Assembly (NCBI GenBank): GCA_010645155.1
Contig: JAAGOF010000064.1
Location: 2,180,612 to 2,244,611 of the forward strand
DNA from: Tigriopus japonicus
Taxonomy: Eukaryota > Arthropoda > Copepoda > Harpacticoida > Harpacticidae
DNA: 64,000 bases
Direction of reading: 5' to 3'
The position numbers were made by a program, and so were the translations under genes. Positions within the stretch are counted from its first letter, which is position 1. Each line of letters opens with the position of its first letter. Shown in pieces: positions 36,436 to 49,122 of this stretch. The notes beneath the pieces are model-generated. The model made no database searches. It had not been told where the DNA came from and saw only the letters and a program-made list of their open reading frames with translations.

Positions 36436-36870
36436 TTAAGCGCAAGTAAGATCATGGATCTCTGAGTTATCGATCTCGGTACCATCGGGACATTCCAGGA
36501 AAGTTCCATTGTTATTGTAGAGACGCACCCAAGCAGGAGTCCAAGCATCAGGTCCACTGTGGATCAATCGAACGAGCTGGACTTCATTGCCAGGAAGAGG
36601 GAAGTCCAAGCACTCCTCCAATTCATTGCCCTCAAACTCGTTGATTTGGTTCTGGGTGAAGTCATTCTCATCACTATTCAAATGGCTGATGCGACAGATA
36701 TCCACGTTCTTGTTGATGATCTCAATGTCGATGAAACCCAAAGTCATGCTGGACCAGAAACCATCGGCAGTTTTCACCTCAATGGTTTTGAGAACGAGAC
36801 CATCGTCTTGACCCAAAGTCAGAGCAGCAATAGCGACCAAAACGGCCAACGAAGCAAGAAACTTAGCCAT
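36436..36870 (-). CDS. Small secreted PLAT/LH2-like protein, paralogue 3
   Basis: An intronless 144-residue protein starting at ATG 36870 with signal peptide MAKFLASLAVLVAIAALTLG. It shares the whole domain plan of the 31.5- and 32.2-kb genes: IEVKTADGFWSSMTLGFIDI, NDFT, FEGNELEECLDFPLPG, HSGPDAWTPAWVRL, EIDNSEIHDLTCA. It lies about 3.8 kb from its nearest paralogue, separated by two transposable elements that probably spread the cluster. Secretion is supported by sequence; the role is unknown. Confidence 0.77.
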   Translation of the reverse strand: MAKFLASLAVLVAIAALTLGQDDGLVLKTIEVKTADGFWSSMTLGFIDIEIINKNVDICRISHLNSDENDFTQNQINEFEGNELEECLDFPLPGNEVQLVRLIHSGPDAWTPAWVRLYNNNGTFLECPDGTEIDNSEIHDLTCA

Positions 36871-39800
36871 TTCTTTTCTTTCGGCGATCTTCGACTAATG
36901 CATTCGTCCGTTTTGAGGTCAGAATGTAACGTGGAATTATCTAACCGTGTTGTTTGATAAACAAATCATTAAATAGATAACAACTGAACCAAGCCCATCA
37001 GCCTTGACGAGGCTAACTGGGGTTTAATATTTGTTATGCCCTGCAGGAGTTGATTCACGTCACTTATTCTCACAATAGCGAGGCTCGAGAACAATAATAG
37101 AATCAAAAGTGATTACCGTTCAACACCACACATCGTGACCATGACTCTGATCTTTTGGAGAGCCAATAGAAAATGAGAAAGAAACCTCGCAGAGTCATTT
37201 CAAAAGAAAAGGGGTTCTTTCCAATGAGATCCTTCTCAAAGACTTTGGAACACCCAAAAGAAGAAGAAGAAAGGGAGGGCTAGATTCAAGGCATCCAAAG
37301 ACCCTATAATTGTGAAAATAACATCAAGGAGAGCGCAGCCAGCAAGCCAGTCTCAAGAACAAGGCCAGAAAATTGTTGTGAAGATTTATGTTACTATTTG
37401 TTAAGGAGATGACGTTGAGATCCTTTTTTCCTTAGGACCCTGTTGCTCTATTGGATGTTTGGTTTCGGGCTAAATTTGGGTGGTTACTTTGGGTGTTTGG
37501 TTAGATTCTTCACGAAATGAGAAGAGTGAACGAACGGTGGGATCAAGAAGATCAATAAATAACGGTATTAACATGCTTGATCCCCATCTCCTAATGTAAA
37601 AGGATAAAAAAGGGAATAACAATAGAAACCTCTCACTTATTTTTGTAATCGTCCTATTTGTACTCTGCTTACATAAGCTATGCAAACAAAATCAAAGCAG
37701 GACCTCTTATTTAAACAATAATATTATGCGTTCTATCAGAATGTTATCCTGCTTGTTGCAAACGTTTGCCAACCACATGTGCATCTGGCAACACTAGAAT
37801 TTGGGAAGTTCTCGGTGTTTGCTTTCCCTTTGACAGCTTTCTTTGAGACCTCGTTTTTTGGGTTCTCTTTACAACAGAAACCCCCTATGAACCTTGCCGG
37901 TTTAAAAGGTGTTCCATCAAAATGTTGGCAGCCAGCTTGATGTCTCGCAGCTAGCTACCAGGGTCTAGCTTTTAGAGTTTTTCGGAGCCAACCATCTCGT
38001 TTGCGTGATCCAAGAATTTGACAAAGAATTGTTATCAAGTGTATCAAAATACGCCTACTGACACGACATAAGCAAGCTCTCTCTGCTTGTTTGATTTCCT
38101 AATCCACGATCAATTTTAACACCCTGGAGAGAGTTTGTTTCCAGTTTGAACTAGATAATCCAAGGGCAAAGATGTGAGTGTAATTGGTTTATGATTGATC
38201 CCTATGACACGTTCTAAACAAGGCCCTTCAACTTTCATCAATCTCAGAGCCAGAGCGAAATCGTATGCTTCCGATACATTGCCCCTTCGATTTACAATTC
38301 TTGTTTGTGTGTTACTGAGGGTGCATGCGTGTGTGGATGTCATTTATCCCCATCCATGATCATTTGTCAAACAGTTTCATTAGCATACTTGACTACGCTT
38401 GTTCCACATGCCAAGTCCAAAGGGCCCAACCTCAACCATCTATGTCTCTCACATAGATACACGCAAACGGTAAGCGATCGTTGGGACAATGTCTGTGCCC
38501 TAAGTTTGGGGCTCAAATGACGGTTGGACAGCTGGTGGGAACATAAGAGCCCATTCCAGAGTGATTAAAAGTCTCGCGAGACGACCCGAAACCGTTGGTA
38601 CCCTGTACCCTGTTGTGCACGCGTAGTATGGTGATTTGAAGTGGAAATTGGGGATCAACAAAGGGGAACAGGCTTTCGGAAATGCTTGATATCAGGCATT
38701 CTAGGGCGCAACTTACCCATTGAGAGGATGATGAGCACTTGGGCTGGCCATGCCAGGGGAAAATAGGGGCCTCTTCGAGCCACTGTTGTTTCGAATTGAG
38801 GGCTTTGTTGTTCCAAAGATGGAACTGTAGTCTTTCGAGGTTGTTGTTTCGAGTTGTGTTGGGAACCCTCGAGAAAGATGTTCTTCTTGAATTGGTGCCA
38901 CGGAGCCATTATGCATGACTATCAATTGTCTGGAACGCGGAACAATGAGTAATGGGACACCAGGGAACAACAACAATAATAACACCACCACGGCGACCAC
39001 AAACACTCATGAACACAATCACGGTTCAAGAATGTCAATGGAAGTTGAAATCAATGCCAGCAACCAAAACCGAGGGCAGAATCTGGCCTCTGAGTTATGA
39101 CCAGTACGTTATTGCAACCAATTTGACGATGCACTTAAAACCTTCCTTGACCTTCAATCAAGGCACAAGAGTTGGCAGGGCCTTGCTGAAGGGGTATCCA
39201 ACTTTTTCTGAAATTATAGCACAACACTGCCTGTAAGACGTCCAGCATAGAAATAGAAGTCTTTCTTTTCCAAGTTCATAAGGTTAAAGCTCAAAAATGT
39301 TATTAGCGAGTCCCATGCTTAGGAATGCCGTTCCTTCTCAATGTGCCTCGGTCTTTTCTAACGATCGAATATCTTGGAATGACGATGTCGGTGTGACGTC
39401 CAAATCCAACTCGCAATCACGTCGCACGAAAGTTCCCTCATCTCTTCCCTAAAGATGGGAACAACCAACGGGAAAACACGCGGTGTATCGCCCATCAAAG
39501 TTAAGAAAAAGGGAACAGTCGAGAGTTGAGGGGAAAGGGGATGAGGAATTCTCTGCTCGTTTGGGACTGTGCACGCTCAAAATAAAGATTATTCACATCC
39601 ATGATGTTTAAGACGCATTCTAAGCTACGTAGATCGAGAGAAAGGAACAAAATGTTGGAAACGATATCTTCCAACAATGGACCTTGAATATTTCATTACT
39701 GAGTTCCATTCAAAGTTTTCGTCAGTATTTTAAGCGAACAATACCAGGCAAACACATTTCAGATTGAGGCTAATCAGACAAACTGGAATGAGTCTATTGA

Positions 39801-42800
39801 ATTAGCTAGTCTAACTTTCCTTGGCAGCTCGTCCATCACAAGGACAATATAAGCGATAAAAAGATATCGATTAGCCTATTTTGGCGGCCTAAGATGCAGA
39901 TGAAATAATTCCATTCTCGGCTCTTCCTCGAAGCTTTGTTCAATGCCAAGGTCATTCTCCATGCTCATCAACCACTGTTTTATGGAGAGCTGAACGTACG
40001 TTTAAAGTCTTTGGAGCGGAAAAATGTTCCATGTGCATCGACGGAACATCACCGAACGGCGTTGGAACGACCTAGGAATGAGTGAGGCTTCCCCTGTTCC
40101 TGCCGACCTCGCAATGAATTATGAACAGAGGGATTGGACATCAGATTCTCAGGAGTCCAAGGCCATGATTTGATGACCTTTTTCTTCCAACGGATATTTG
40201 GTAGACGGGCCAGAGGTTCACTTCTGACCTATTGAGTGAAAAGGGCCCACGTGGCGCATCAGTTTGATCCACAAATTTAGGACACAAAAACACTTCATCC
40301 TGCAGGTCCTTGAATGTGGATCCAATCTATCTCCGCGTTTTGTGAGCTGGAGATGGTTGCTTGTCAAGTGGTTTTTAGAGGAATGACGGACGGACTGGGC
40401 TCGGTTTTTACCAAGATCGTTATGGTAGGATTGATTTGGCATGGGTTTCATTACATACCGCCACTCAAGACGATTTGACCATGGAATGAATGGATTCCCA
40501 ATTCCCAATTCGCGGCCACGTCACTCTCAACAACCTTGACTGAGGATTGTCAGTGTTGATGGGTTGAAGGGACTCAATGATGCATGGTTGCCAGGAGCAC
40601 AGATTACAGTTGGCTCCAACCGTGCTTTAGACGGTTTATTACATTCGTTCCCACCATCGGGTCCACTTTAAGATGGGCCTACAAGATCATTAGAATCAAT
40701 TGTCTCTCACCCAAAGCTCGGATCATCGCAAAGTGCGCTCCTTAACCGTTTGTGGTCAGACCTTAGGATTCCTCTTCAATATGGGTAAGTGAAAACCTCG
40801 ACGATTGGACGTTGATCCCTTTGTAATTGTATGTAGCCAGCGTTCCATTTTTCACTTCAGGAATCGGACAATTTGAATCTGCTCAAGGTTTTACTGTGGA
40901 TCGAATTTCAATGTAAGAATAGATGAAGAACAGATGGCTCCCTTTTAGGGTGTTGATTGTTTTGAGCTTCGGCCTGTTTTTGTGATTTAGAACAAGAATT
41001 ATATTTTTAAAGGGAAAATTTTATGCCAAAAAAGGAAAAAAAGGTGTACAATTATCCTTCAGGTTAGCACTAGCACTAAGGCATTAGGAATGTGCCTTAA
41101 CCTAGCACTTTTATCAAAACAGTTTTAGAATGCGTTTTGGATTTTTTGTCACAGTAAGCTTTTTGCAACAATTTTTTGAAACATTTGGAATTCCCTCTCA
41201 GCCAAGAAGAATTATCAACACAAACGTTGAAGAAAAAAAACCTGTGGTATTTAGTCAGTTCATCAGCTTATGAAGCTCCTAAAATCAAGACAAATTTTCA
41301 AAATTTTATTGCCTGTTCGAGTGTCTTCAATGTCTCCGTGTGTGCAAAAAAACAAACTCTTTGCTAATAGCCAAACACCCATTGTCAAAGGTTGAACGTG
41401 TGCTCGATTTTATTGTCGAATTGGTCTAAATTCAAGCTCAGCCATCCAATTTCAGTTGCCAACTATTGGTTCTTAGCATTGGAATGAAGGCCTTTATTTC
41501 TTCTTTAAACGATTGCTATCGTTGCATTAGGCAAGAATGCATGTAGAGCTAGCAAAGTCTTGAAAATGGGTCACCATTGGTGACTTCAGAAATTTGACCC
41601 AATCTCACTTTTTCTTCGAATGACTTTTACCGACATGTAAATAGTCCGCACAAGTGGTATAAAAGACATAAGTATTTTCAACATTTTCTTGTTGATGTTT
41701 TCAATAATGTTGAGAAATACTGCTCATTTGTTAAAATCAAATCATATTGAATAACGACTAGCTGAAGTTAAACTTCATGGTACTGAGCAAAAATAGTCTG
41801 TTCAAGAGTTGGTTTTTAGCACTGACCTATCAAAGTTTTTGCCGACCACCATGCAATGTTTTAGGATACATATTGGTCTGAATCTTAACATGATATGTAC
41901 AGTCATATTCTCTAGCATCACAATCACATTCCCCGATAAAGGTCACCTTGCATAACATACCACTTCGTATTTTGTCTTGGACTTGTTTGGCCTTCTTGGT
42001 CCTCTGGTTCAGCGGTTCAGGAGCTCTGAATGTGAAACGCTCAAATCACATCGGGATCCCATTTCAAATGTGAATTTAGAGCCTTGTCTATTCTATTTTC
42101 CACTAAAACTATTCATTTCTTGTTCCCTTTAGAGAGGAGAACTCTCAGTCCAGTCAAATCAATTGTGAGCTTGTTCCGATGGATCGACAATGCAAATGCC
42201 CCCAAAAATCCATGGGATCAAAGAACTTCTTGCTGAATCATGTCAGTCTGAAGAGATTTGACTAAAATCTGGTCAGAACGACTTCAAGTTTTCAAATGTG
42301 ACATTACAGTGCCAATGCAATGGTGTCCGAACTTGTGGCGCCATTGGTTGTCAATGTTGTATCTCGTTGAAATCAATTTATATCCAATTGATGAACTTAT
42401 CCTTATATCTTAATGCTTCCGGATGAAGCATGGCTTTTGCGGTTTGAAATCGCTAGACTAGTAACTCATTCGTTGGCATTAAAGTTGTCCACTCAAGTTT
42501 GTTTCGCTTTCTTCGTCCAAAGGATTTCAGGCCAAGGGTAAAGGATCCTCCATCGCGTTTGAGGTCACTTTCGAGGACGACAGCTCGACAAGTTATGTGA
42601 CCACTGAAAATTCCGCGAGTTCCTCACACGAACCTTTTTCCATCCTTGTCTTTGTCAGACGCTTTGCAAGTCAATGAAATTCACTGAACAAGTCTTGACT
42701 GAGGAAGTGTTACAATTTTAGTCAGCAATTTTCTTTTTAAAGAATAGAGTTTCTGAGCAACCAGAAATCGTCAAAACCAAAATTGGCCCCTTTCATTGGA

Positions 42801-43162
42801 ATGTTAAGGGAGAAACAAGAAGGAGGGTCGTGGATATTCTGAATTTTATTGAGCAGCGTGTTTTAAATCTCTACGCCAATCTAATTCTGAATAGAATGGG
42901 GGTATTTTACTGGTTTTGGAATTTGATAGCCATCTTAGTGCAAACTAGGTCATTTTTACAATTATCAAACATTGTGATGTTAGTAATATCCTAGTAGCGG
43001 TTCGTGGACAAGCAAACGGGCCCACTATAAAGTTCAATTGTAGGGCCTAATGTATTAATCTCATGAAAACAAATCATTCAGCTAATGGGATGACCCACCG
43101 AGTTGGGGACCTAAATTCGGAATTTGTTTAGCATCATATTCGTGAATTGTCTTTGCATTAAT
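36871..43162. other. Gene-poor intergenic region
   Basis: About 6.3 kb with only one weak coding candidate (38717-38916, listed separately). There is a short GAA-rich tract near 37255. No other bounded element or conserved frame was seen. Confidence 0.5.
38717..38916 (-). CDS. Possible first coding exon of an unidentified gene
   Basis: On the minus strand, ATG at 38916 opens a Ser/Thr/Pro-rich frame of about 66 codons (MHNGSVAPIQEEHLSRGF..) that ends at a perfect donor, ATGG|GTAAGT. A second ATG in another frame just downstream (MAPWHQFKKN..) is open to the same donor, so the frame is uncertain. The next exon was not found. The excellent donor is the main support; no family is recognised. 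Confidence 0.25.
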
Positions 43163-44062
43163 CAGAGATGGGAAGTGATTGTAATTGCAATTACTATTAC
43201 GTAATTTCAATTACAATTACATTTTATTGTAATTAGTTAAATTTCTGGGCCAAATAATTGAAATTAATTACAATTTTGGCCATGTAATTGACGAATTTTC
43301 AATTAAAAATTACCAATTACTTTTAAAAATCTTACTTCCTCAAATTAACCATAAAACCAATTTATTATTTTTTACTTGCAAAACAATTAATTGTCATCAA
43401 TTTGCGGTCAATGTGATGCCACGAGCAAGTAGCTTTTGTTACATTACACACACAAGCTTTGATTTTTGAATACTTTTAAAGTGCAAGAGCTTTTGACCAT
43501 ATTTTTTGCGTCAGGATTTAGGGCTTTTCTTAACCAAGGGCAGACAAATGAGGTGCAAAAATAAAGTTTTAAACCATCGTAATACTTGTACAACGTTCGT
43601 GTTTTCTGAAAAAGAAAAATATGCCTTGTGATTGATGGTATAACATTTTTGATATTTAAGCCGTTCATAAGCTTTTGGTTTTTGTAAATCACTCTTTAAT
43701 ATTAACCTTTAAGGCATTTTAAGTTGCCAGTTGTTGCATCACTGCTTTAAAATGGCAGATCAGTTTGTTTTTCATCGTTTTCAAAAGGCAAAAAGGTGAA
43801 AGAGACGGAAGAATTGTAATTGACATGTAATTGTCATGTAATTGTCATGTAATTGTCATGTAATTGACATGTAATTGTCATGTAATTGACATGTAATTGA
43901 CATGTAATTGTCATGTAATTGACATGTAATTGTCATGTAATTGACATGTAATTGACATGTAATTGTCATGTAATTGACATGTCATTGTAATTGAAGTCAA
44001 TTACATTTTCGGGTAATGTAATTGTAATTTATTACATTTTTCAAGCAATTGACCCAACTCTG
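43163..44062. mobile_element. Non-autonomous hAT-like element rich in TAATTG
   Basis: Ends CAGAGATGGG and CCCAACTCTG, flanked by a perfect 8-bp duplication GCATTAAT (43155-43162 and 44063-44070). Both subterminal regions are full of TAATTG/CAATTA. A minus-strand frame of 82 codons inside (43444-43692) shows no domain I can name. A truncated relative of the right end lies at 57001-57139. Confidence 0.9.
43815..43995. repeat. Tandem TGTAATTG(A/T)CA array
   Basis: About fifteen 11-bp units alternating ATGTAATTGACATG and ATGTAATTGTCATG, inside the hAT-like element at 43163-44062. It looks like expansion of the element's own subterminal motif. Confidence 0.9.
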
Positions 44063-44269
44063 GCATTAATTGGGTGATCAAGCGACAGTATCAAAACAAA
44101 AAGGAAAACTGTTCAAGCAACTTGCAAGAAATAAGGGTTCGAGTTTTCGGCCCTTGAAAAAACTTGTTTCATCAAGCTTGTCTTCAACTACGATAGAGAG
44201 GAGGCAGATTTAAACGCATGATGTGTGGTCACTCTATTGAAATCAAAGCAAGAAAAAGATGTTCACAGC

Positions 44270-45105
44270 TTACAACTGATCAACCTCAAAACTTTGCAAG
44301 CTGTTTTGCGTTTGCCAATTGAACCACAATAAGGCCACGTAAAGCATCAAGTAACTTAGAAGGAGGGCATGTACAGTGCGACGAAGCGAAAACTTAAAAA
44401 AGTGGCCTTGAAGACTGTATGGCTTTTTACACAAAGATAAAAAGAGATACAAAACTAAGGTTTTAGGGTCAATTGACCTTTCATGAGGCCCTTTATTTTT
44501 CAAATGTCCACCTTTGAAGGCCAACATGACCTCGAACCTAGGCCTAAGGGCCCTACAGGTCCTCTTGAGGAAGTTCTCAGACATCAAGGCCCACTCTTGC
44601 TCGACGGCAGCCTTCAGAGAGTCCACATTTCGGTGGAGGTTAGCACAGGCCTTCTGCTCAATGGCGCCCCAAACCCCATAATCTAAAGGATTAAGGTCTG
44701 GACTGGAAGAGGGCCACATTGTCCACGTCCAGAACCTTGCCAGATTGTCGGCGCACCACTTTTGAGTGGTTTTGGACTTGTGGCTGGGGGCGGAGTCCTG
44801 TTGGAAGACATAGGCCCCTCACATACATAAGAAGTCATGTGGTGGGACGGCCTAAATCTCCGCAACCATCCTAGTCAAGAAGTCCAGGTCACAAATCTTG
44901 TTTTGCCCACCTCCTCTTGACGTTTCCCCTCTCCTGAAACATCTTAATGACGCTGTAAACGGTGACCTGGGAGACCCCGACAATGCAAGCAACTTCTTTT
45001 GGCGACACTTGGGCGTGGAGCAAATCCAGGATACTTTACCTTCGGGCCTCCATCACGAAGCCACGAAGCAAGGAATACGATGCCAATGCCAGAGAGGCTA
45101 AAATT
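44270..45105 (-). pseudogene. Mariner-like transposase remnant 1
   Basis: Read on the minus strand, 45060-44900 gives a helix-turn-helix-like stretch (SPKEVACIVGVSQVTVYSVI), then frameshifts and stops. Next come FQQD-type sequence in broken frames and the motif WPSSSPDLNPLDYGVW (44719 leftwards), the DD(x)D-type third catalytic block of mariner-like enzymes. The frame continues through SLKAAVEQEW to a C-terminus near 44270. At least two frameshifts and in-frame stops make it inactive. Confidence 0.8.
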
Positions 45106-45304
45106 ACCATTTAAAATGGTGAAAAAACATTTAACATTTCATTTAAGTTTTCGTTGTGTCACACTGTATTTGAGCTGAACAATTATTCAATAGAGTCCTT
45201 AAAGCGGAACTAGTAAAATAGAAATAACGTGCAACCTTTGAGCATTATTGAATAAAACTTCAGTTGTTATGTTTCCAATAAACATTGAGAAGTTCGAAAA
45301 TAGG

Positions 45305-45890
45305 TCAAACTTTTGTGTCAGAATGCAATTTCGGGATTGTTAGTTTCTTTGGATTAGTAAGGTGACCTCCCAGTCTTATGTACTGTGACCTCCCAGTTAG
45401 CTGTTCGTTAAAGGACCCTATATGACCACCATCAACAGCTATCATGCACTCAATCCTGGGCCTAAAGGTATGGCAAGCCCTGATGACCTCTGCGGCCAGA
45501 ACAATGACCCAGCTCTTCTTGATGGCGGCCTTGAGAGCATTAGTGTTTCGGCGGCTGGTGATAGTTACATACTGCACCTCTCTCTCTCTAACTTTCCCTA
45601 GAAGCAAAAGTTCAGTGGTCAGGCGACTTCGAGGGCCAGGTACTGGTATCTCAAAGTTTGATGAAATTGGCCTTGAGGACATCGACGGTCATCATGGGTG
45701 TGTTTGCCAAATGTTCAAACCTTTTCCAGATTTCCAACGGTTGTGCATGTCATAGAAAGTTGGCTTTGGGTAGCCGAGGGCCTTTGTGCTGGTGGCAGGT
45801 CTGTTGCCCGCGCGAGCCGTTTCAATAATGGCAAACCTTATTGACTCCCTCATGTTACAATTCCAAAAAAGCAACGCAACCCACAATCGG
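45305..45890 (-). pseudogene. Mariner-like transposase remnant 2 (internally deleted)
   Basis: The minus-strand frame at 45886-45692 gives an N-terminal piece (RESIRFAIIETARAGNRPA, then YPKPTFYDMHNRWKSGKG). The frame at 45682-45305 contains NTNALKAAIKKSWVI and RPRIECMIAVDGGHI, which align with the C-terminal SLKAAVEQEW and RPRFEVMLAFKGGHL of remnant 1. The catalytic middle is missing. It is a related, decayed copy lying directly behind remnant 1. Confidence 0.7.
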
Positions 45891-46025
45891 ATTGCAGAGA
45901 TCTAGATCTTTCAGTTTTTTAGTTTTACTTGTTATTGATATGACCTTCAATTACTGATGGGAAACAAACAAATATAACAAATAACAAACAAAGACAAACA
46001 AATGACTGCATACCTAACAAATATG

Positions 46026-47319
46026 TAGGGACGGGCAAATAGTGTAAAAAGATTTTTGGTAACATAAACCCATTTTTTTGCACTTTTCACCTTTATTTGC
46101 ACTTTTTATTTACGTTTTTGGCCAAAATTGACAAATTGTTGAGAAAATGTAGTCGCTTTTGAAAGAATTTTTAGTTTCAAGATCAAGTTTTGAACTAATC
46201 AAAAAAGCTTGCATTTGCAATCAACCATTATTAGCAGAAGAAATATGTGCATTTCAGACGCAAACCTCACACTTTATTCACCATCTTGGCTGTAACTATA
46301 ACATCCTGTTTACTAAACTAAAGATTAGACTCTCAATCTCATTGAATCTCATTGCATGCAACCAACAAATAGCAAACCTAAAGAAGCTCATGTGATGGTA
46401 ATGATGTGGTAATGATGGTAATAATCTACAAACAATATAGATTGGAGAATTAGGTTTCCTGCCTACAAAGATCGCTATTTCTAAAAAAGGCCGTTATAAG
46501 CTTAAAATCATCAAGCTAAGGATACATCAATGTAGCAGTACACATTGTTTAATTGACTTGGAGATATTGCTTCTAGGTTCCAAAAGTATTTGAGAACAGT
46601 TTTGATGAGATGAGACAATGAATGCCACATTTTAAATTGAGTTCTGGTAATTAGGCCATGGGCCAAGTATTGAAGTAATGTCACTAAAAACATGCTTAAA
46701 ACACATTTATGACTATTTTCTTTGATGCAACTGTTAGGCGCACGTGGGTATTTTTCTGTTCAATTTTGAATGTCTATTTTTGAACAACTTGAAGGACAAA
46801 AACGGAGTGAGGTAAAGCCATATAAAAACAATTGCTAAATATATTTCGACAATATTTTAGGTACATACATCCACGAGACCACCTTAGGTATGAAAAATTC
46901 AGAAGATTGTTGACTAGAGTATTTTTCATGACTTTACATCCTTTTTGATAGTGACCTAATTAATAGAACTCTATTTCTTGTGGAGCATTGTCTCTTCACC
47001 TCAAGGTAGTCTCAAATGTCTTTAGAACTTGTAAATGACTTCTCCTGCTCAATTAGGAGCCGTGGGTACTCCATGAATGACGTTTTTTGTCCAAATGCAA
47101 GTTATTTGCTCTTTTTTGACATTTATTTGCTCTTTTTTGACATTTATTTGCTCTTTTTGACATTTATTTGCTCTTTTTTCGAGATTAATTTGCTCTTTTT
47201 TGACATTTATTTGCACTTTCAATATTTTTCTGCACTTTGTTTTGCACTTTTGGGCACATTTTTGCGCAACTTTTGGTAACTAAAAGGGTAAGATTATTTG
47301 CACTTTCTGCCCGTCCCTA
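46026..47319. mobile_element. Non-autonomous hAT-like element, TAGGGACGGGCA family
   Basis: Left end TAGGGACGGGCAAATAG and right end GCCCGTCCCTA, with a perfect 8-bp duplication CAAATATG at 46018-46025 and 47320-47327. Near both ends TTTGCAC/GTGCAAA motifs recur, and a TTTGCTC array lies at 47100-47215. There is no transposase. Confidence 0.92.
47100..47215. repeat. Tandem TTATTTGCTCTTTTTTGACA array
   Basis: About five units of roughly 23 bp near the right end of the 46026-47319 element. One unit is altered (CGAGATTAA). Confidence 0.9.
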
Positions 47320-47327
47320 CAAATATG

Positions 47328-49122
47328 AATCACAAATAAAAAACAAACAAATCGGAAAAAGAAGTCAACAGATGTTGAATGTTTTGTTCGCTTAGCAAAT
47401 CAGGGCTGCCAAAAGTGACACCCCTTAGGCGAGGAAAAGTGGTCAAAAGTAAGTTAAGGTCTTGAAAACCATCTACAGTTAACATCAAGAACTCCAGTTG
47501 TATGAAATATCTCTTTCAAACCAATCAATTCTTTCACAAGCACACAGAATTGTGGCGAAAATGATCCTTAGATACTTCTGTTTACAAATCACTACAAATC
47601 ATGACGGCAACACTGTTTTTATTTGGGAATGGAACAAATTTACCCCAAACAAACAAATATTCTGAAAACCCAAAGAAATATATAAACAAACAAAGAAATG
47701 GCCAATTTGTTCGCATCATTACCTTCAATCCATTAAAGGAGCCCCTGAATCAAAAAAAAGTCAGAGTCAATAAAATGTATTAGAATACAGAATAGTTCAG
47801 GTATTTTGATGTACAGTAGTATATGGTGAGTCACCACTCTTTAACGGGACTTTATCATCAAAACTCTCGAAAGAAAGACATGAATAATTAATGTCACTTT
47901 TCGCTTGGCGAATACAAGGATGACTCAACGAGGAAAAAGGTCTTTGACTTTCATACCCAATTTTGGATTTGAATGGTTCAATTTTCAACCACAAGTAAAT
48001 TGGACCTCATGTGATTTCATCATCAATTAAATTTGATTGAATTTTGTGCACCATTTAACGAGAAACGAGAAAAAAACCATTTGTTGTCTTCATGAGCATA
48101 TATGAATATGATTAAAATAATTTCATCCATTTACATACGTTAGATCAAAATCAAATTATTTCATTACAAAAGTACCGCACGGCGCTCTATTGAAGTGGCG
48201 AAGCCATTTTTAAGTTCCAAAGACATTTGAGACCAGCTTTAAAGTGAAGAAAAAATGTTCCATTTGTAATCGAGTTCTGTTAATTAGGTCACGGCCCCCC
48301 CAAAAAAATGTTAAAAGTCACGTAAAACATGTTTCAAAACAATCTTGAATCTTTCCTTTAACCCATTTCTAAGGTGGTCTCATGGTTGTCTGTCCCTGAA
48401 ATAATGACGAAATCTATAGAGCCCTTGTTCCAATGTGGGTTAACAAAAGTCCGACTTTGTCCTGATAGAACGTTGTTCAAAGATAGCCCATGAAAATTGA
48501 ACGGCAAAAAAGATTTCGCCAAAGATTTAGACCATCAGTGATGGTCCATCACCAACCAAAGTGTGGCTAACAGTTCTATTAATGAACATATTCAGAAATT
48601 TGATTTGGAGTGTGTTTTAAGTAACATTGCATCAATTTTTGGTCCGCAACCAAATTTACACAACTCCATTACGTTTGCGACATTGCCTCTACACCTCAAA
48701 ATTGAACAAAATTAATATTTTTGGAACTTAAAAATGAACACTCAAGCTTAATCAAGCGTCGTGACCGTACATCAAACTCGTTACAATGGTTAACAATAGG
48801 AGCATGGAGTTCATATGGTTGTGAACATGAAAAGGAACAACCAGTACCTGGATAAATCTAACGAACACTTATTGAGTACGATTATTATGAAAGGCCTATG
48901 ACTAAGTTGCGTACTTCAGTATTTGTCTATCCAGAACTTGGTTTGCCTTACACAGCCGACAGAAGTTGACGTCATATTGCATGGTGTACAGTGCGCATAT
49001 TGTACGTACGTACTCACCTTTATTAGTACTCACTATGGAACAACCTTTCCTCAGTTCCAACTTATACCTTGGTCATCACACACCGATATTAAAATCTTGT
49101 CTAAGGACTTTGACATTTTAGC
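47328..49122. other. Upstream region of scramblase gene 1
   Basis: About 1.8 kb of AT-rich DNA with no gene or bounded element recognised. It should contain the promoter and 5' UTR of the scramblase gene that starts at 49123. Confidence 0.5.

Noticed and set aside
41995..42060. Possible tRNA-derived SINE (CTGGTTCAGCGGTTCAGG and CTCAAATCACATCGGGATCC)
   Set aside because: Box spacing is plausible, but borders, tail and a second copy are not seen.
43444..43692. Transposase fragment inside the TAATTG element
   Set aside because: The 82-codon frame has no recognisable hAT or zinc-finger motif.
43815..43995. CRISPR-like array
   Set aside because: Units are 11-bp tandem repeats without unique spacers, inside a transposable element of an animal genome.
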